A stretch of 64,000 bases of DNA from Polyangiaceae bacterium (lineage in GTDB: Bacteria; Myxococcota_A; Polyangia; Polyangiales; Polyangiaceae): the NCBI GenBank assembly GCA_947475525.1, contig CANJMI010000003.1:207501-271500 (forward strand). The letters are read 5' to 3'. The translations under genes were made by a program, and so were the position numbers. Positions 55,665 through 64,000 of the stretch are shown here, piece by piece. Each line of letters opens with the position of its first letter. The stretch's first letter is position 1. The notes under the pieces are model-generated. The model saw only the letters and a program-made list of their open reading frames with translations. It was not told the DNA's origin and did no database searches.

Positions 55665-56444
55665 TTAGACCGCGGTCCAACGAATGAGGATCGCGGTGAT
55701 GTTGTCCGGTCCGCCGTTGGCGTTTGCGCGCTCAATCAGCTTAGAAGCCGTCTCTTTGATGTCGCCGGTCGACTCGTTGAGAATCTCTTCAATCTGCGCG
55801 TCCGACACCGGGCCCGCAAGGCCATCCGAGCACAGCAAGTAGGTGTCACCGATCTCCGGCACCTCGAAGCGCGTGTCGACCTTCACGGTGTCCTTCATGC
55901 CTAGTGCGCGCACGATCACGTTCTTGTGCGGGAAGTTCTCGATCTCTTCCGCTGTGAGACGCTTCATCTTGATGTAGTCGTTCAGCAGCGAGTGGTCTTC
56001 CGTCATCGCTTCGAGGCGACCTTTGCGGAAGCGGTAGCATCGGCTGTCGCCGACGTGGGCGATGTAGACGCCTTCGTCCGCGGCGTAGAGGCAGACGAAG
56101 GTCGTGCCCATGCCGCGCTTCTTCCCGTCTCGCTGCGACGTCTGGTAGATGCGGAGGTTGGCGAGCTTGACTCCGGTGATGAGGCGATTTTCCTCGTACC
56201 CCTTCGACCGGTCCATCTTGTAGGGCCACGTCCGCTCCGGGTCGTCGGAGGTCTCGGCCAAGAAGTCGCCCATCGCCTCGATCGACATTTTGGACGCCAC
56301 TTCGCCGGAAGCGTGGCCGCCCATGCCGTCAGCGACCAAATAGAGGCCGAACTCCGTCATCAGCGCGAAGTTGTCCTCGTTGTGGTTGCGCTTGCGCCCG
56401 ACGTTCGTCTCGCCGGCGACCTCAATCCTCACTTCTTGCGCCAA
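55665..56444 (-). CDS. PP2C-type protein serine/threonine phosphatase
   Basis: 259 aa from TTG. All metal-site motifs are present: GRKRNHNEDNF, LVADGMGGHASGEVAS, GMGTTFVCLY, IAHVGDSRCYRFRKG, LLCSDGLAG and GGPDNITAIL. A soluble bacterial Stp/PrpC-like enzyme that reverses Ser/Thr kinase phosphorylation, which myxobacteria use heavily. No kinase gene is adjacent. It converges on the anti-sigma-like gene with an 8-bp gap. Confidence 0.95.
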   Translation of the reverse strand: MAQEVRIEVAGETNVGRKRNHNEDNFALMTEFGLYLVADGMGGHASGEVASKMSIEAMGDFLAETSDDPERTWPYKMDRSKGYEENRLITGVKLANLRIYQTSQRDGKKRGMGTTFVCLYAADEGVYIAHVGDSRCYRFRKGRLEAMTEDHSLLNDYIKMKRLTAEEIENFPHKNVIVRALGMKDTVKVDTRFEVPEIGDTYLLCSDGLAGPVSDAQIEEILNESTGDIKETASKLIERANANGGPDNITAILIRWTAV

Positions 56445-56558
56445 GGCTGTGCTCGATTTCTCAGGTTACCGAAAAGGACCCCGATGGTAAGCGCAAGGTC
56501 CCTCGCCTACCAGGATTTCTTGTTCCATTTTGCGAATCGCTGGTGCACAAATATTTGT

Positions 56559-56792
56559 ATGCACGAAGCCTTTGATCCTGAGCCGATCCGCGAACTCCCT
56601 GCGGACGAGCCTCGCACGCCAATGTGGTTGCCGGCGGTGGGGGTGGCGCTCTTCGTCGCGCTCGGGGCGCTCTTTTGCCTGACCGGTCCGCGCGTGACTA
56701 GCCCAGGCGCCACAAGTGCCAGCGCTGTCGCTCCGTCGTCGAGCGCGAGCGCGAGCGCGGCCCAGGCTCCAGCCGCAGCGGCGCACCCATGA
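56559..56792 (+). CDS. Small single-pass membrane protein
   Basis: 77 aa. Its TGA overlaps the ATG of the next gene (ATGA), which supports translation. Pro-rich N-terminus, one membrane helix (WLPAVGVALFVALGALFCL), then an Ala/Ser-rich tail of about 35 residues. The frame is open far upstream (from 55926) but there it is antisense to the phosphatase gene. No family recognised. Confidence 0.6.
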   Translation: MHEAFDPEPIRELPADEPRTPMWLPAVGVALFVALGALFCLTGPRVTSPGATSASAVAPSSSASASAAQAPAAAAHP

Positions 56793-57664
56793 AGAGCGTG
56801 TTGGTTGTCGGCACCGGTACGATGGGTCGGGGCATCGCTCAGGTCACCGCATCGGCAGGCCTCGAGACGCGAGTCTGCGATGTCAACCTCGGCGTCGCCG
56901 AGCGGGCGGTAGCAAGCATCGCCGAGGCCCTCGACCGTCGCGTCGTGCAGGGCAAACTCGACGCGGTGGAGCGTTCGGCAATCGTCGCGCGGCTTCACGC
57001 GAGCGATGACCTGGTGGCCGCCGCTGCTGGAATCGAGCTCGCGATCGAGGCGGTGCCGGAAGACATGGCGCTGAAGGTGCGTGTCCTTGCGACGGTCGCG
57101 AAAGCGGCGCCGCCTACGGCGATTCTCGCCAGCAACACGTCGAGCCTCTCCGTCACCGAGCTTGGCCAGCGACTCGAAGCGGGGGACCGCACCGTTGGCC
57201 TCCATTTTTTCAATCCGCCGCCGGCGATGGCGCTGCTCGAGATCGTTCGAGGCCTGCACACGACGGAGGCCGTTGTCGACCAATGCCAGGTGCTCGCGAA
57301 GCGCCTCGGTAAGACCTCGATCCTCGTCAACGATTCGCCCGGCTTTGCGACGAGCCGTCTCGGCGTCGCGCTTGGCGCGGAAGCCATTCGGATGCTCGAG
57401 GCGGGCGTCGCCTCGGTGGAGGACATCGATCGCGCGATGGAGCTCGGTTACCGCCATCCGATGGGCCCCCTCAAGCTCGGTGATCTCGTCGGACTCGATG
57501 TGCGCCTTGCGATTCTCGAGCACCTTCACCGCGAGGTCGGCGAACAATTTCGGCCGCCCCAGCTGCTGCGACAGATGGTGCGCGCGGGTTGGTTGGGTAA
57601 GAAGTCGGGCAAGGGTTTCTATGACTGGTCGGGCGAGACGCCCATCGCGCGGAAGTTGGTGTAG
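56789..57664 (+). CDS. 3-hydroxyacyl-CoA (3-hydroxybutyryl-CoA) dehydrogenase
   Basis: 291 aa, the stand-alone length. NAD site VLVVGTGTMGRGIAQVTA, active-site segment GLHFFNPPPAMALLEIV (catalytic His and Glu), NDSPGFATSRLGVALGAEA, and YRHPMGPLKLGDLVGLD plus KSGKGFYDW at the C-terminal domain. It oxidises 3-hydroxyacyl-CoA to 3-ketoacyl-CoA (or the reverse) in fatty-acid or polyhydroxybutyrate/butyrate metabolism. No thiolase or crotonase is adjacent, so the pathway is unspecified. Confidence 0.93.
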   Translation: MKSVLVVGTGTMGRGIAQVTASAGLETRVCDVNLGVAERAVASIAEALDRRVVQGKLDAVERSAIVARLHASDDLVAAAAGIELAIEAVPEDMALKVRVLATVAKAAPPTAILASNTSSLSVTELGQRLEAGDRTVGLHFFNPPPAMALLEIVRGLHTTEAVVDQCQVLAKRLGKTSILVNDSPGFATSRLGVALGAEAIRMLEAGVASVEDIDRAMELGYRHPMGPLKLGDLVGLDVRLAILEHLHREVGEQFRPPQLLRQMVRAGWLGKKSGKGFYDWSGETPIARKLV

Positions 57665-57673
57665 GGTTAATCC

Positions 57674-58309
57674 ATGCGAATCTTCTTCGCGACACTCCTC
57701 ACCGCCATCACGTTGACTTCGGCAGGCGCTCTTGCCGCCGGCGCCCGCCCGAAGGAGGCGAGTGGCGCCGCGGAGGCCAAGGTGAAGCCCCAAAAGGTTG
57801 TGCCCAAGGATCCGCAGAACGTTCGCGGCATCAGCGCCTACGAGGAGACCATCGCTCGCGGCAAAGAGTTCGCCGGGCGGAAGGACTGGTCGGCCGCGGC
57901 GGGGGTCTTCGGAGACGCGATCGCGATGGCGCCAGACGATGCTCGCGGCTACTTGCTGCTTGCTCAAGCGAAGCGCGACGCCGACGTGCTGGAGATCGTT
58001 GAGAAGGGTCGCACGAAGAAGGGCACCGAGCCCGTCGAAGCGAAGTTGATGTTCGTGCGTGCCGAGTTGCTCGAGCGAAAAGCGTCGCTCACGCCGACGA
58101 ATGCGGCGGCAGCGGATTTTGGCGAGGCGCTGAAAACGGTTTGGGATCAGTCCGTACAGGCCTGGGGAGCGTATGCCGCATACGTGACGACTCACACCCG
58201 CGCGCCGGACTACACCGCAACGGCGGACGCGCGCCGCAAGGCCATCGCCGAGCGTGGCGTGCGTGAGCAGCAGTACAGCGTCGTGCGCTCGAAGCGCGAC
58301 AACAAGTAA
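57674..58309 (+). CDS. Secreted TPR-like protein
   Basis: 211 aa. The signal peptide is LLTAITLTSAGALAAG. A Lys-rich linker is followed by one or two TPR-like helix pairs (GKEFAGRKDWSAAAGVFGDA, RGYLLLAQAKRDADVL). No catalytic motif. It follows the dehydrogenase gene by 9 bp in the same direction. Probably periplasmic, function unknown. Confidence 0.7.
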   Translation: MRIFFATLLTAITLTSAGALAAGARPKEASGAAEAKVKPQKVVPKDPQNVRGISAYEETIARGKEFAGRKDWSAAAGVFGDAIAMAPDDARGYLLLAQAKRDADVLEIVEKGRTKKGTEPVEAKLMFVRAELLERKASLTPTNAAAADFGEALKTVWDQSVQAWGAYAAYVTTHTRAPDYTATADARRKAIAERGVREQQYSVVRSKRDNK

Positions 58310-58362
58310 GCCCGCCTCGTTCAAGCGACCGCGCCGGCAGCGCCGCTATCGAGGCCGCACCG

Positions 58363-61300
58363 TCACTCTTTCTTGAAGAGCTTTCCGAAGAGGCTGCCCT
58401 GCGGCGATGTCGGTGCCTGGCCGGGCTTCGATTGCGGCGCATTCTGCTTCCGCATGCTGTGAAGGCGAAGCTCGCGGGCGGCGTCGATGTTGCGGGGGTT
58501 GAGTTGGGCGACGCGTTTGTAATCGTGCAGAGCAAGCTCATAGGCACCCGAGCGCTTGTGGACCTCGGCGCGGTAAAAGATGCCGCGCTCGTAGTCGGGG
58601 CTTAGCGCGAGCGCCTGATCCAGCAGCTTGAGGTGCGCCACATACGTATCGAGTTTCTGTCCCGGTTGGAGCACCGGTGGATCGCCGAGTCGCAGCACCT
58701 GAACCCAGGCCAGCAAAGAGAGGTATTCGGGCTGGGGGTCCGAATCGACGCAGCGCTGCAAGATGAGCTCGGCTTGCGCGAGTGAACCGCGCTTGAAGAG
58801 CACCTCGGCTTTTTGAAACATCATCGCCGAATCAACGGCTTTTTCGAGGAGATCGCGCTCCGCTCCGCTCCCGCTCTTCAATGACTCGAGGTAAGCCGCG
58901 CGTCTCGCCGCGTCGGTCAGCGTTTGGAAGGCCTCAGTGATCCGTGCGAACACCTTCGCCACGACCGGCTTGAGATCGTGAAGGTCGGCCGGTGAACGGT
59001 CGGGGTGCCAGACTTTCGCGAGGCTGAAGTATGCGCTCTGCACAGCCGAGTTGGGTGTTTCCGCGTCAACGCCGAGGAGTTGGAAGAAGTTCTCCGATTC
59101 GAGGGAGGCCGCGCGCGCCGCGACTTCCTCGCGAGTCAGTCCTTTTCGACTCCCACCTAGCGCCACCGCCGGGGGGGCGGGTGTACCCGACGCCAATGGG
59201 CCCGCGCTTGCCGCGCCGGATTGGGCTGACGGTAACGTAAAAGACCCCGTTGCACCCCGACTCTGCTCGACGGCCGGTCGCGATCTCACGGACGCAGGTG
59301 CGCTCGACGTCGAGGCGGCGAGTTTCGCGGGGGGTGCCGAAGGGGGCGACATCAGCGGAGCTGCGGGCGCGCGGGCAGGGCCGGGCGCCGAACCCGCGGG
59401 CGGCGCGAACGACGGAGGTAGGCTCGGAGGGGCGACGGCGTTGCCAGAGACCGGCGCCGCGCCGTCGACCTCGACCCCGACCGGCGGCCGCGCTTGCGCC
59501 CCGAGGTTCAGCGAGCGCGTGATCGCCAGTGTGTACACGGTGCGCTTGACGATCGCGGCGGAGACTGCGGCTGTTTGTAGGAGCGCGGCGAGTGGGCGCG
59601 GCCGCTCGAGGAGGAGCTCGATGACGGAGTTCTCCTCGGCCTCGAAGCCGAGGCGCAAAACCTCGGCGCGGGGGTGGATGGAGAGCACGAGGTTTGCGAG
59701 GCGACCGAGCGTGTGTTCGATCAGCGCACTTTGGCCCGGGCGTCGCACGCCCGCTGTGATGAGCGCCAGTGGATCGACGGGGGTGGATTCGGTGCCGCCA
59801 TAGCTCGCGAGCAATTGATGCCCTGCGAAGAACATGTAGGACGTCTCCTCGCCGAGCTCGAACATGTGCTCGAGTTTGCGTGATGCCTGCAAATTAAGAC
59901 CGATTTCGAGCATCGACGGATCGATGAGCTCGCGGTTGACGAGGTGCGCGCCGAGGAGCTCGCCTGTTCGCTCGATGGCCTGAACGGCAGGCTCGAGAAC
60001 TTCGGCCTCGGCGAGGCCAATCGATGCGAGGACCTCGTCGAGCGGCGCGATGCCCGGCGGCGCGCGTACTTTTGATGGCACGCCGGCCTCGCATTGGAAT
60101 GCGCACAGGGCGTCTCCCGCGGCGGCGAACACCACGGTGCCGGAGAGGCGCTGGTCGAGGAGGTAGACGAGCAAATGAATCAGCGGCGTCTTCTTCAACC
60201 CGCCTTGTGCCGTAGGAGTCAGCCCGTCGGCGCGCTCCTCGAACCACTCGGTCGTCGGTTGCGCCCGCTCGAACATTCGTCGCGATGCGTCCTCGTCGAG
60301 CAGGGGCTCTTCGAACGCCTCGGACGAGAGCTCGATTCGTGCGAAGGCGGCGGCGACATCGGCTGCCGCTTCGTCAAAAAAATCCGCCGACGGCATCGTC
60401 TCCGAAGCGTCGAGTGAAAGCTCCAACAGCGGGGCTGCGGTGGCAATGCGCGGCGGAGCTGGAGGTGGAGGCGGAGGTGCAGGTGGCGCTGAATCGAACT
60501 CTTCCTCGAGTTCGAGTTCGAGTTCGAGTTCTTCGTCGAGCTGAAAGCCGACATCGAGCGCGTCGTCGGCCTCCGGTGCGAACTGAACCGCCAGTGGGTC
60601 GTCGACGAACGGGGACTCACGATTCGCCCCATCGGTAAGCGCCGACGCAAAGTCGACGGCCAATTCATCGCCAGTCTCGCTTATGCCGACCTGCGCATCG
60701 GTCTGCACCTCGGCACCGAACGGCGCGAGCTCGCCTCCGTCCTCGGGCACCTCCAGCGCGAGCGCGTCGGATGTATCCGCCGTGCGTCCGAGGTTTTGGC
60801 CAAAGTCGATCGCCTCGAGCGGCGGAAGCGATTCACTCGGCGTGCGCGGCACCGGGAATGTTGGGAGAGATAGCGGCGTGTGCGGGGTCGCCGGCGACGT
60901 TCGTGATGCCGGTGTCACCGGCGATGTAGCCGCGGGCGCACGCGGCGGTGCGACTGCCACACGCGGCTGGGCAGCTGGCATGGCTGGCGACCCGAGCGCG
61001 ACGACTCGCGTGATGCGAACGCCGTCTGCGCACGCTTGCTCGAGGTCGATGGGTTCCGCGCCGTCGATGCGTCCGCCGCTCGCGTCGAGTACCGGCACGA
61101 CGACAGGGAAACCGAAACGTTTCGGATCGTTCGGCGTGCGCACGACCCGGGCAACCTGGCCCGTGGAGAGCTCGACCATGGTGCCGGTTGGGTACATGCC
61201 GAGTGCCGCCATCAAGAGACGCGCGGTCGTTCGGTCGGCTTCATCGCGCGTCTCGCCGAGCACCGCCATCATGGCCTGTTCGGCCGTGCGCTCTTCGTCG

Positions 61301-62406
61301 GCATCGGCCAGGAGTTCGGTGAAGCGGCGCGAAGTCGCCACGACACGTGCCTCGAGCGAGTACGGGTGGGCGCTGCCGTACGCTGGTTGCGCGTTGTCCC
61401 GCAGATTGAGGCTCAGCGCCTCGTAGACGAGAGCTGTGTGCATGACGCCCGCGTCGCTGCACCCGCTCAGAGCCGTCAGCACCATCGCGGTCGCCGCCGG
61501 AAGTTCCCGCTCTTGTTCGATGCCGACGCGCGGCATCATCACGCCGACGCGGTCTTCGCCGTCGGGTCCGGTGCCCGCGACACGGGGAAGGCCGACATCG
61601 TACAACAGCGACGCGATGGCGATACGCGACAAGGTCGAGAGCTGTTCGGTCAGCTTTCGCGCCATCGCGAGGGAGAGCAAGGCCGCGTTGACCGCGCGTC
61701 CGGCGGACTCGTGACGCACGTTGTAGAGGACGACGCCTGCGAGGAACGCGGGCGATTGATTCGTCGTCATCTCGTTCGTGATGTCGACGAGCTGTTCGGC
61801 AACGCGCTGGACGTTTTGGATGCTCTCGAATTTTCCCCGTTGGACCGACTCGAGGAAGCGCCGCACGGCCACGACCGCGAGGCAGTAACTTCGCACGAGC
61901 ACCTCTTGCGGTGACGCTTGCTCGTTCATCCGTCGCGCTTTGAGGGGACGGCCTTTGCGGAGCCGCAGCCGCGAATAGCGCACCGTTTGCGGGGGCGGTC
62001 CGGCGTTGCGAAGTGCCAGGCCAAGTGCTTGCTGGAATGATTTCAGCTCGTCTACTTGAATGTCGTAGCCAATCGCGATCTCGTCGATGCCGAATCGTGC
62101 GAGCACGCTCGCCACGTCGAGCGCGGCCTCGTAGACGTGGCGCCCCGCGCGAAACAAACGGCGGCCGATGTAGACGGATTTATCAGCGAAGTAGATGCGG
62201 GGATTCGAGCCGGTCTGGCGGCCGAATTCGAGCACGGCTTGCTGCACGGCGAGGATCTGCTGTCGCTGCGCTTCGTTCTCCGAGACGTAGAGCGTCGCCT
62301 GCTTCACCATGCGGTGAAATTCGACCATGACGGTGGCGGCGAGGGCGTCTTCGTCGGCGTCGTTCCTGCGCGGTCGGGCCGCTTGCTGCGCGTCGGGTGT
62401 GCTCAC
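58363..62406 (-). CDS. Degenerate HD-GYP / DUF4388 / J-domain / TPR fusion protein
   Basis: 1347 aa from GTG 62406. AAGGAGG lies 7 nt upstream and GTGA overlaps the previous stop, so the longer frame to 62502 is rejected. Domains in order: an N-terminal part (SVYIGRRLFRAGRHVYEAA); a degenerate HD-GYP-like region about 170-410 (LLYDVGLP where HD is expected, no HHExxDGxGYP); a low-complexity region with a Glu/Leu repeat; a DUF4388-like region about 770-960 (LIHLLVYLLDQRLSGTVVF); an Ala/Pro linker; a J domain with intact HPD (VWHPDRSP) near residue 1175; and C-terminal TPRs. It should bind DnaK through the J domain; the rest looks regulatory or scaffolding. Confidence 0.8.
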   Translation of the reverse strand: MSTPDAQQAARPRRNDADEDALAATVMVEFHRMVKQATLYVSENEAQRQQILAVQQAVLEFGRQTGSNPRIYFADKSVYIGRRLFRAGRHVYEAALDVASVLARFGIDEIAIGYDIQVDELKSFQQALGLALRNAGPPPQTVRYSRLRLRKGRPLKARRMNEQASPQEVLVRSYCLAVVAVRRFLESVQRGKFESIQNVQRVAEQLVDITNEMTTNQSPAFLAGVVLYNVRHESAGRAVNAALLSLAMARKLTEQLSTLSRIAIASLLYDVGLPRVAGTGPDGEDRVGVMMPRVGIEQERELPAATAMVLTALSGCSDAGVMHTALVYEALSLNLRDNAQPAYGSAHPYSLEARVVATSRRFTELLADADEERTAEQAMMAVLGETRDEADRTTARLLMAALGMYPTGTMVELSTGQVARVVRTPNDPKRFGFPVVVPVLDASGGRIDGAEPIDLEQACADGVRITRVVALGSPAMPAAQPRVAVAPPRAPAATSPVTPASRTSPATPHTPLSLPTFPVPRTPSESLPPLEAIDFGQNLGRTADTSDALALEVPEDGGELAPFGAEVQTDAQVGISETGDELAVDFASALTDGANRESPFVDDPLAVQFAPEADDALDVGFQLDEELELELELEEEFDSAPPAPPPPPPAPPRIATAAPLLELSLDASETMPSADFFDEAAADVAAAFARIELSSEAFEEPLLDEDASRRMFERAQPTTEWFEERADGLTPTAQGGLKKTPLIHLLVYLLDQRLSGTVVFAAAGDALCAFQCEAGVPSKVRAPPGIAPLDEVLASIGLAEAEVLEPAVQAIERTGELLGAHLVNRELIDPSMLEIGLNLQASRKLEHMFELGEETSYMFFAGHQLLASYGGTESTPVDPLALITAGVRRPGQSALIEHTLGRLANLVLSIHPRAEVLRLGFEAEENSVIELLLERPRPLAALLQTAAVSAAIVKRTVYTLAITRSLNLGAQARPPVGVEVDGAAPVSGNAVAPPSLPPSFAPPAGSAPGPARAPAAPLMSPPSAPPAKLAASTSSAPASVRSRPAVEQSRGATGSFTLPSAQSGAASAGPLASGTPAPPAVALGGSRKGLTREEVAARAASLESENFFQLLGVDAETPNSAVQSAYFSLAKVWHPDRSPADLHDLKPVVAKVFARITEAFQTLTDAARRAAYLESLKSGSGAERDLLEKAVDSAMMFQKAEVLFKRGSLAQAELILQRCVDSDPQPEYLSLLAWVQVLRLGDPPVLQPGQKLDTYVAHLKLLDQALALSPDYERGIFYRAEVHKRSGAYELALHDYKRVAQLNPRNIDAARELRLHSMRKQNAPQSKPGQAPTSPQGSLFGKLFKKE

Positions 62407-64000
62407 GCGTCGACCTCCTTCGCAGTGGAAACGCGACCGAGTCGGACCGTGAGCAACTCGATGGCTTTGCCGGCTGCCCGCCGCAGGTCGGGCGTGTTCC
62501 ACGGGCGTCGTCGTGCCGCGCCCTCGAGGGCCTCGATCGGCGCTTGGCTGTCACCGTGTTTGCCGAGGAGCTCGGCCGCGATCGTTCGGGTGCGATCGAG
62601 CAACGCATCTGACATAAGCCCGTGTTGGTCGACTACCTGGATCAGCATGGTCTCGGCTCGCGGCGGATTCAGGGCGTAAAGTGCCTCGAATACTTGGCGC
62701 TGTTCTTCTGCGGGGCGCTTGCGAAAGGTGTCGAACGCGTCGATCGCTTTGACGAGACCCGGTCCGGCTGCGCGAACGTGGTGGTGGCGCATCGTCGTAA
62801 GCGCGGCCATTCGGAGCTTCGGGTCGCTGGATTCGAGCCACTCGGTGAGGAGCTTCGCGAGCTGTTCATCGGAGGGTGTGAGGAGCGCGGCCGCTTCGCA
62901 TCGGAGAGCCGCGTTCGAGCTGCTGAGTAGCGGCTTCAAGAGAGCGAGCGCCTCTGGATTTTGCGTCGCCGTGACGAGCGCGAGACAACGCTGAGCGAGC
63001 GCCGGCTTCAATTGGTCGAGACGCTGGATGACGAATGCCTCGCGGCCTAGAACGTGGCGTTGGATGTAGGCCATCACGAGCTCGAGCGCGTCGCCGTCGT
63101 CGAGTTGGTTCGTCGTCGCGAGTGCGTCCTCGAACCAGCTTGCATCGAGCGCGCCGAGGACGCCCCGCAATCCGTCGAAAAGAACCTCGCGTGCGGCCGG
63201 TGTTAACTCCTCGCTCAAGAGTGAGCGCAAAAGCTCACGCAGGACCTCCGCTGGGAACAAATTGCGGGTGAGCGAGGCGGTCGTGAGCTCGCGGGGACAG
63301 AGGGAACCACGCCGCTGCTCGGTTACCGGCCTCCGCGCGAATTGCTCGATGCGTTTGTGCAAGGTGGAGTGAAGCGCGAAAAGCTCGCCTGCGCGGTCCC
63401 GCGCGACGAAGTGGTGTCCGTAGCGAGCAATCGGCTCGAGGAGGATCGTGGCATCACCGCGTGCTTCCGCGTCGGCGTAGGCCTCGATGATGTAGTCCAT
63501 GAAGCGATCACGCCACGCATCAGCATTGCTCGTCAGTCGCGCGTTCAACGCCGTTCGTTCGATGGGGCTGAGCTCAAGAGCGGCAGACGCTGCCATCGAT
63601 TCGAGGCCGTTCTGATTCGTCGACACGGCCATCGCGGCGACCTCACGAAGATCCTCGCGGGCAAGCGACTCGAGATGGGCGACTTCGGTGAGCAGTTTGT
63701 CTTCCTCGCCGTCGGCGGCTACCTCTTCGAAGACCCGGTACGTGATGTGCTCGAAATCCGCCTCCCAGAGCAGGCGCTTGATGTCGATGGAGGCACCCTC
63801 GGTTGACGCGTCGGCCAGCAGCGCCCGCACGAGCAGCTCGATCTCGTCTTCGGTTACGCCCGGCGCGATGCTCATCTCCTCGATGCCTGAGGCGCATAGA
63901 TTGTAGGGGATGATGTCGCTCGGCGTGGTCGGTTCCCAGACGGGTACCGTCTCGTCGCTGCCTGCGACGCCCGCCACGAAACAGAAGGGATGCACCGCGA
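62403..64000 (-). CDS. HEAT-like repeat protein, N-terminus outside window (partial)
   Basis: At least 530 aa; the frame is open to the window edge and the true start is probably beyond it, because YNLCASGIEEMSIAPGVTEDE reads as an internal segment. Helical repeats dominate (PEALALLKPLLSSSNAALRCE, LAKLLTEWLESSDPKLRMA, RQVFEALYALNPPRAETML), as in HEAT-type scaffolds. The stop overlaps the GTG of the fusion protein (GTGA), indicating coupled translation and a shared complex. Confidence 0.75.
   Translation of the reverse strand, partial: AVHPFCFVAGVAGSDETVPVWEPTTPSDIIPYNLCASGIEEMSIAPGVTEDEIELLVRALLADASTEGASIDIKRLLWEADFEHITYRVFEEVAADGEEDKLLTEVAHLESLAREDLREVAAMAVSTNQNGLESMAASAALELSPIERTALNARLTSNADAWRDRFMDYIIEAYADAEARGDATILLEPIARYGHHFVARDRAGELFALHSTLHKRIEQFARRPVTEQRRGSLCPRELTTASLTRNLFPAEVLRELLRSLLSEELTPAAREVLFDGLRGVLGALDASWFEDALATTNQLDDGDALELVMAYIQRHVLGREAFVIQRLDQLKPALAQRCLALVTATQNPEALALLKPLLSSSNAALRCEAAALLTPSDEQLAKLLTEWLESSDPKLRMAALTTMRHHHVRAAGPGLVKAIDAFDTFRKRPAEEQRQVFEALYALNPPRAETMLIQVVDQHGLMSDALLDRTRTIAAELLGKHGDSQAPIEALEGAARRRPWNTPDLRRAAGKAIELLTVRLGRVSTAKEVDA

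Overview
The window is high-GC DNA from a myxobacterium (Myxococcota), most likely of the Polyangiales/Sorangiineae type. This rests on protein families rather than on a search. They include an AgmX/PglI-type C-terminal domain, Glt/Nfs-like TPR proteins, a TIGR02266-type PilZ protein, DUF4388-type and degenerate HD-GYP fusions, zinc-ribbon/TPR membrane proteins, many lipoproteins with Cys-rich or Asp-rich segments, and frequent GTG/TTG starts. No prophage, transposase, integrase or CRISPR array was seen. It reads as ordinary chromosomal backbone with several lineage-specific envelope loci.

Layout. 1-1383: 3' part of a 23S rRNA, a 5S rRNA and a strong intrinsic terminator. 1604-9525: a GT51 glycosyltransferase with a long N-terminal region, ssb, a VWA-domain lipoprotein, an orphan OmpR-type regulator, a degenerate LytM-like protein and a HEAT-like protein. 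9556-11273: a coupled TssL/DotU-TssM/IcmF pair with a very short TssM and no other type VI genes. 11355-18948: enolase, a DUF362 protein, a ketopantoate-reductase-like enzyme, a PilZ protein, a large lipoprotein, and an ECF sigma factor coupled to a zinc-less anti-sigma-like membrane protein.

19325-31121 is the most striking block. Seven co-directional genes encode secreted or anchored TPR proteins, a TPR lipoprotein, small envelope proteins and an inner-membrane AgmX/PglI-type protein. This resembles the core of the Myxococcus gliding (Glt) and spore-coat (Nfs) envelope machines. It is followed (31316-34096) by a secreted coiled-coil protein with a near-consensus sigma-70 promoter, a beta-barrel protein and a short OPX (Wza-like) lipoprotein. 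The last two look like a bipartite polysaccharide-export pore.

34111-41824 holds an outer-membrane protein, Maf, a GT-C glycosyltransferase, a tandem-repeat lipoprotein with a cytochrome-like end, tRNA-Leu(GAG), a soluble hybrid histidine kinase and two lipoproteins. 41866-50541 is a minus-strand run of a giant TPR protein, a lipoprotein SppA and a zinc-ribbon/GYF-like/TPR membrane protein. 50638-58309 holds serS, a GYF-like protein, tRNA-Gln(UUG), a COG2509-type flavoprotein, a second ECF sigma/membrane-partner pair, a PP2C phosphatase, a small membrane protein coupled to a 3-hydroxyacyl-CoA dehydrogenase, and a secreted repeat protein. The right edge (58363-64000) is a coupled pair: a degenerate HD-GYP/DUF4388/J-domain/TPR fusion and a HEAT-like protein that runs off the window.

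All functions are inferred from sequence motifs read by eye. No database search was run.
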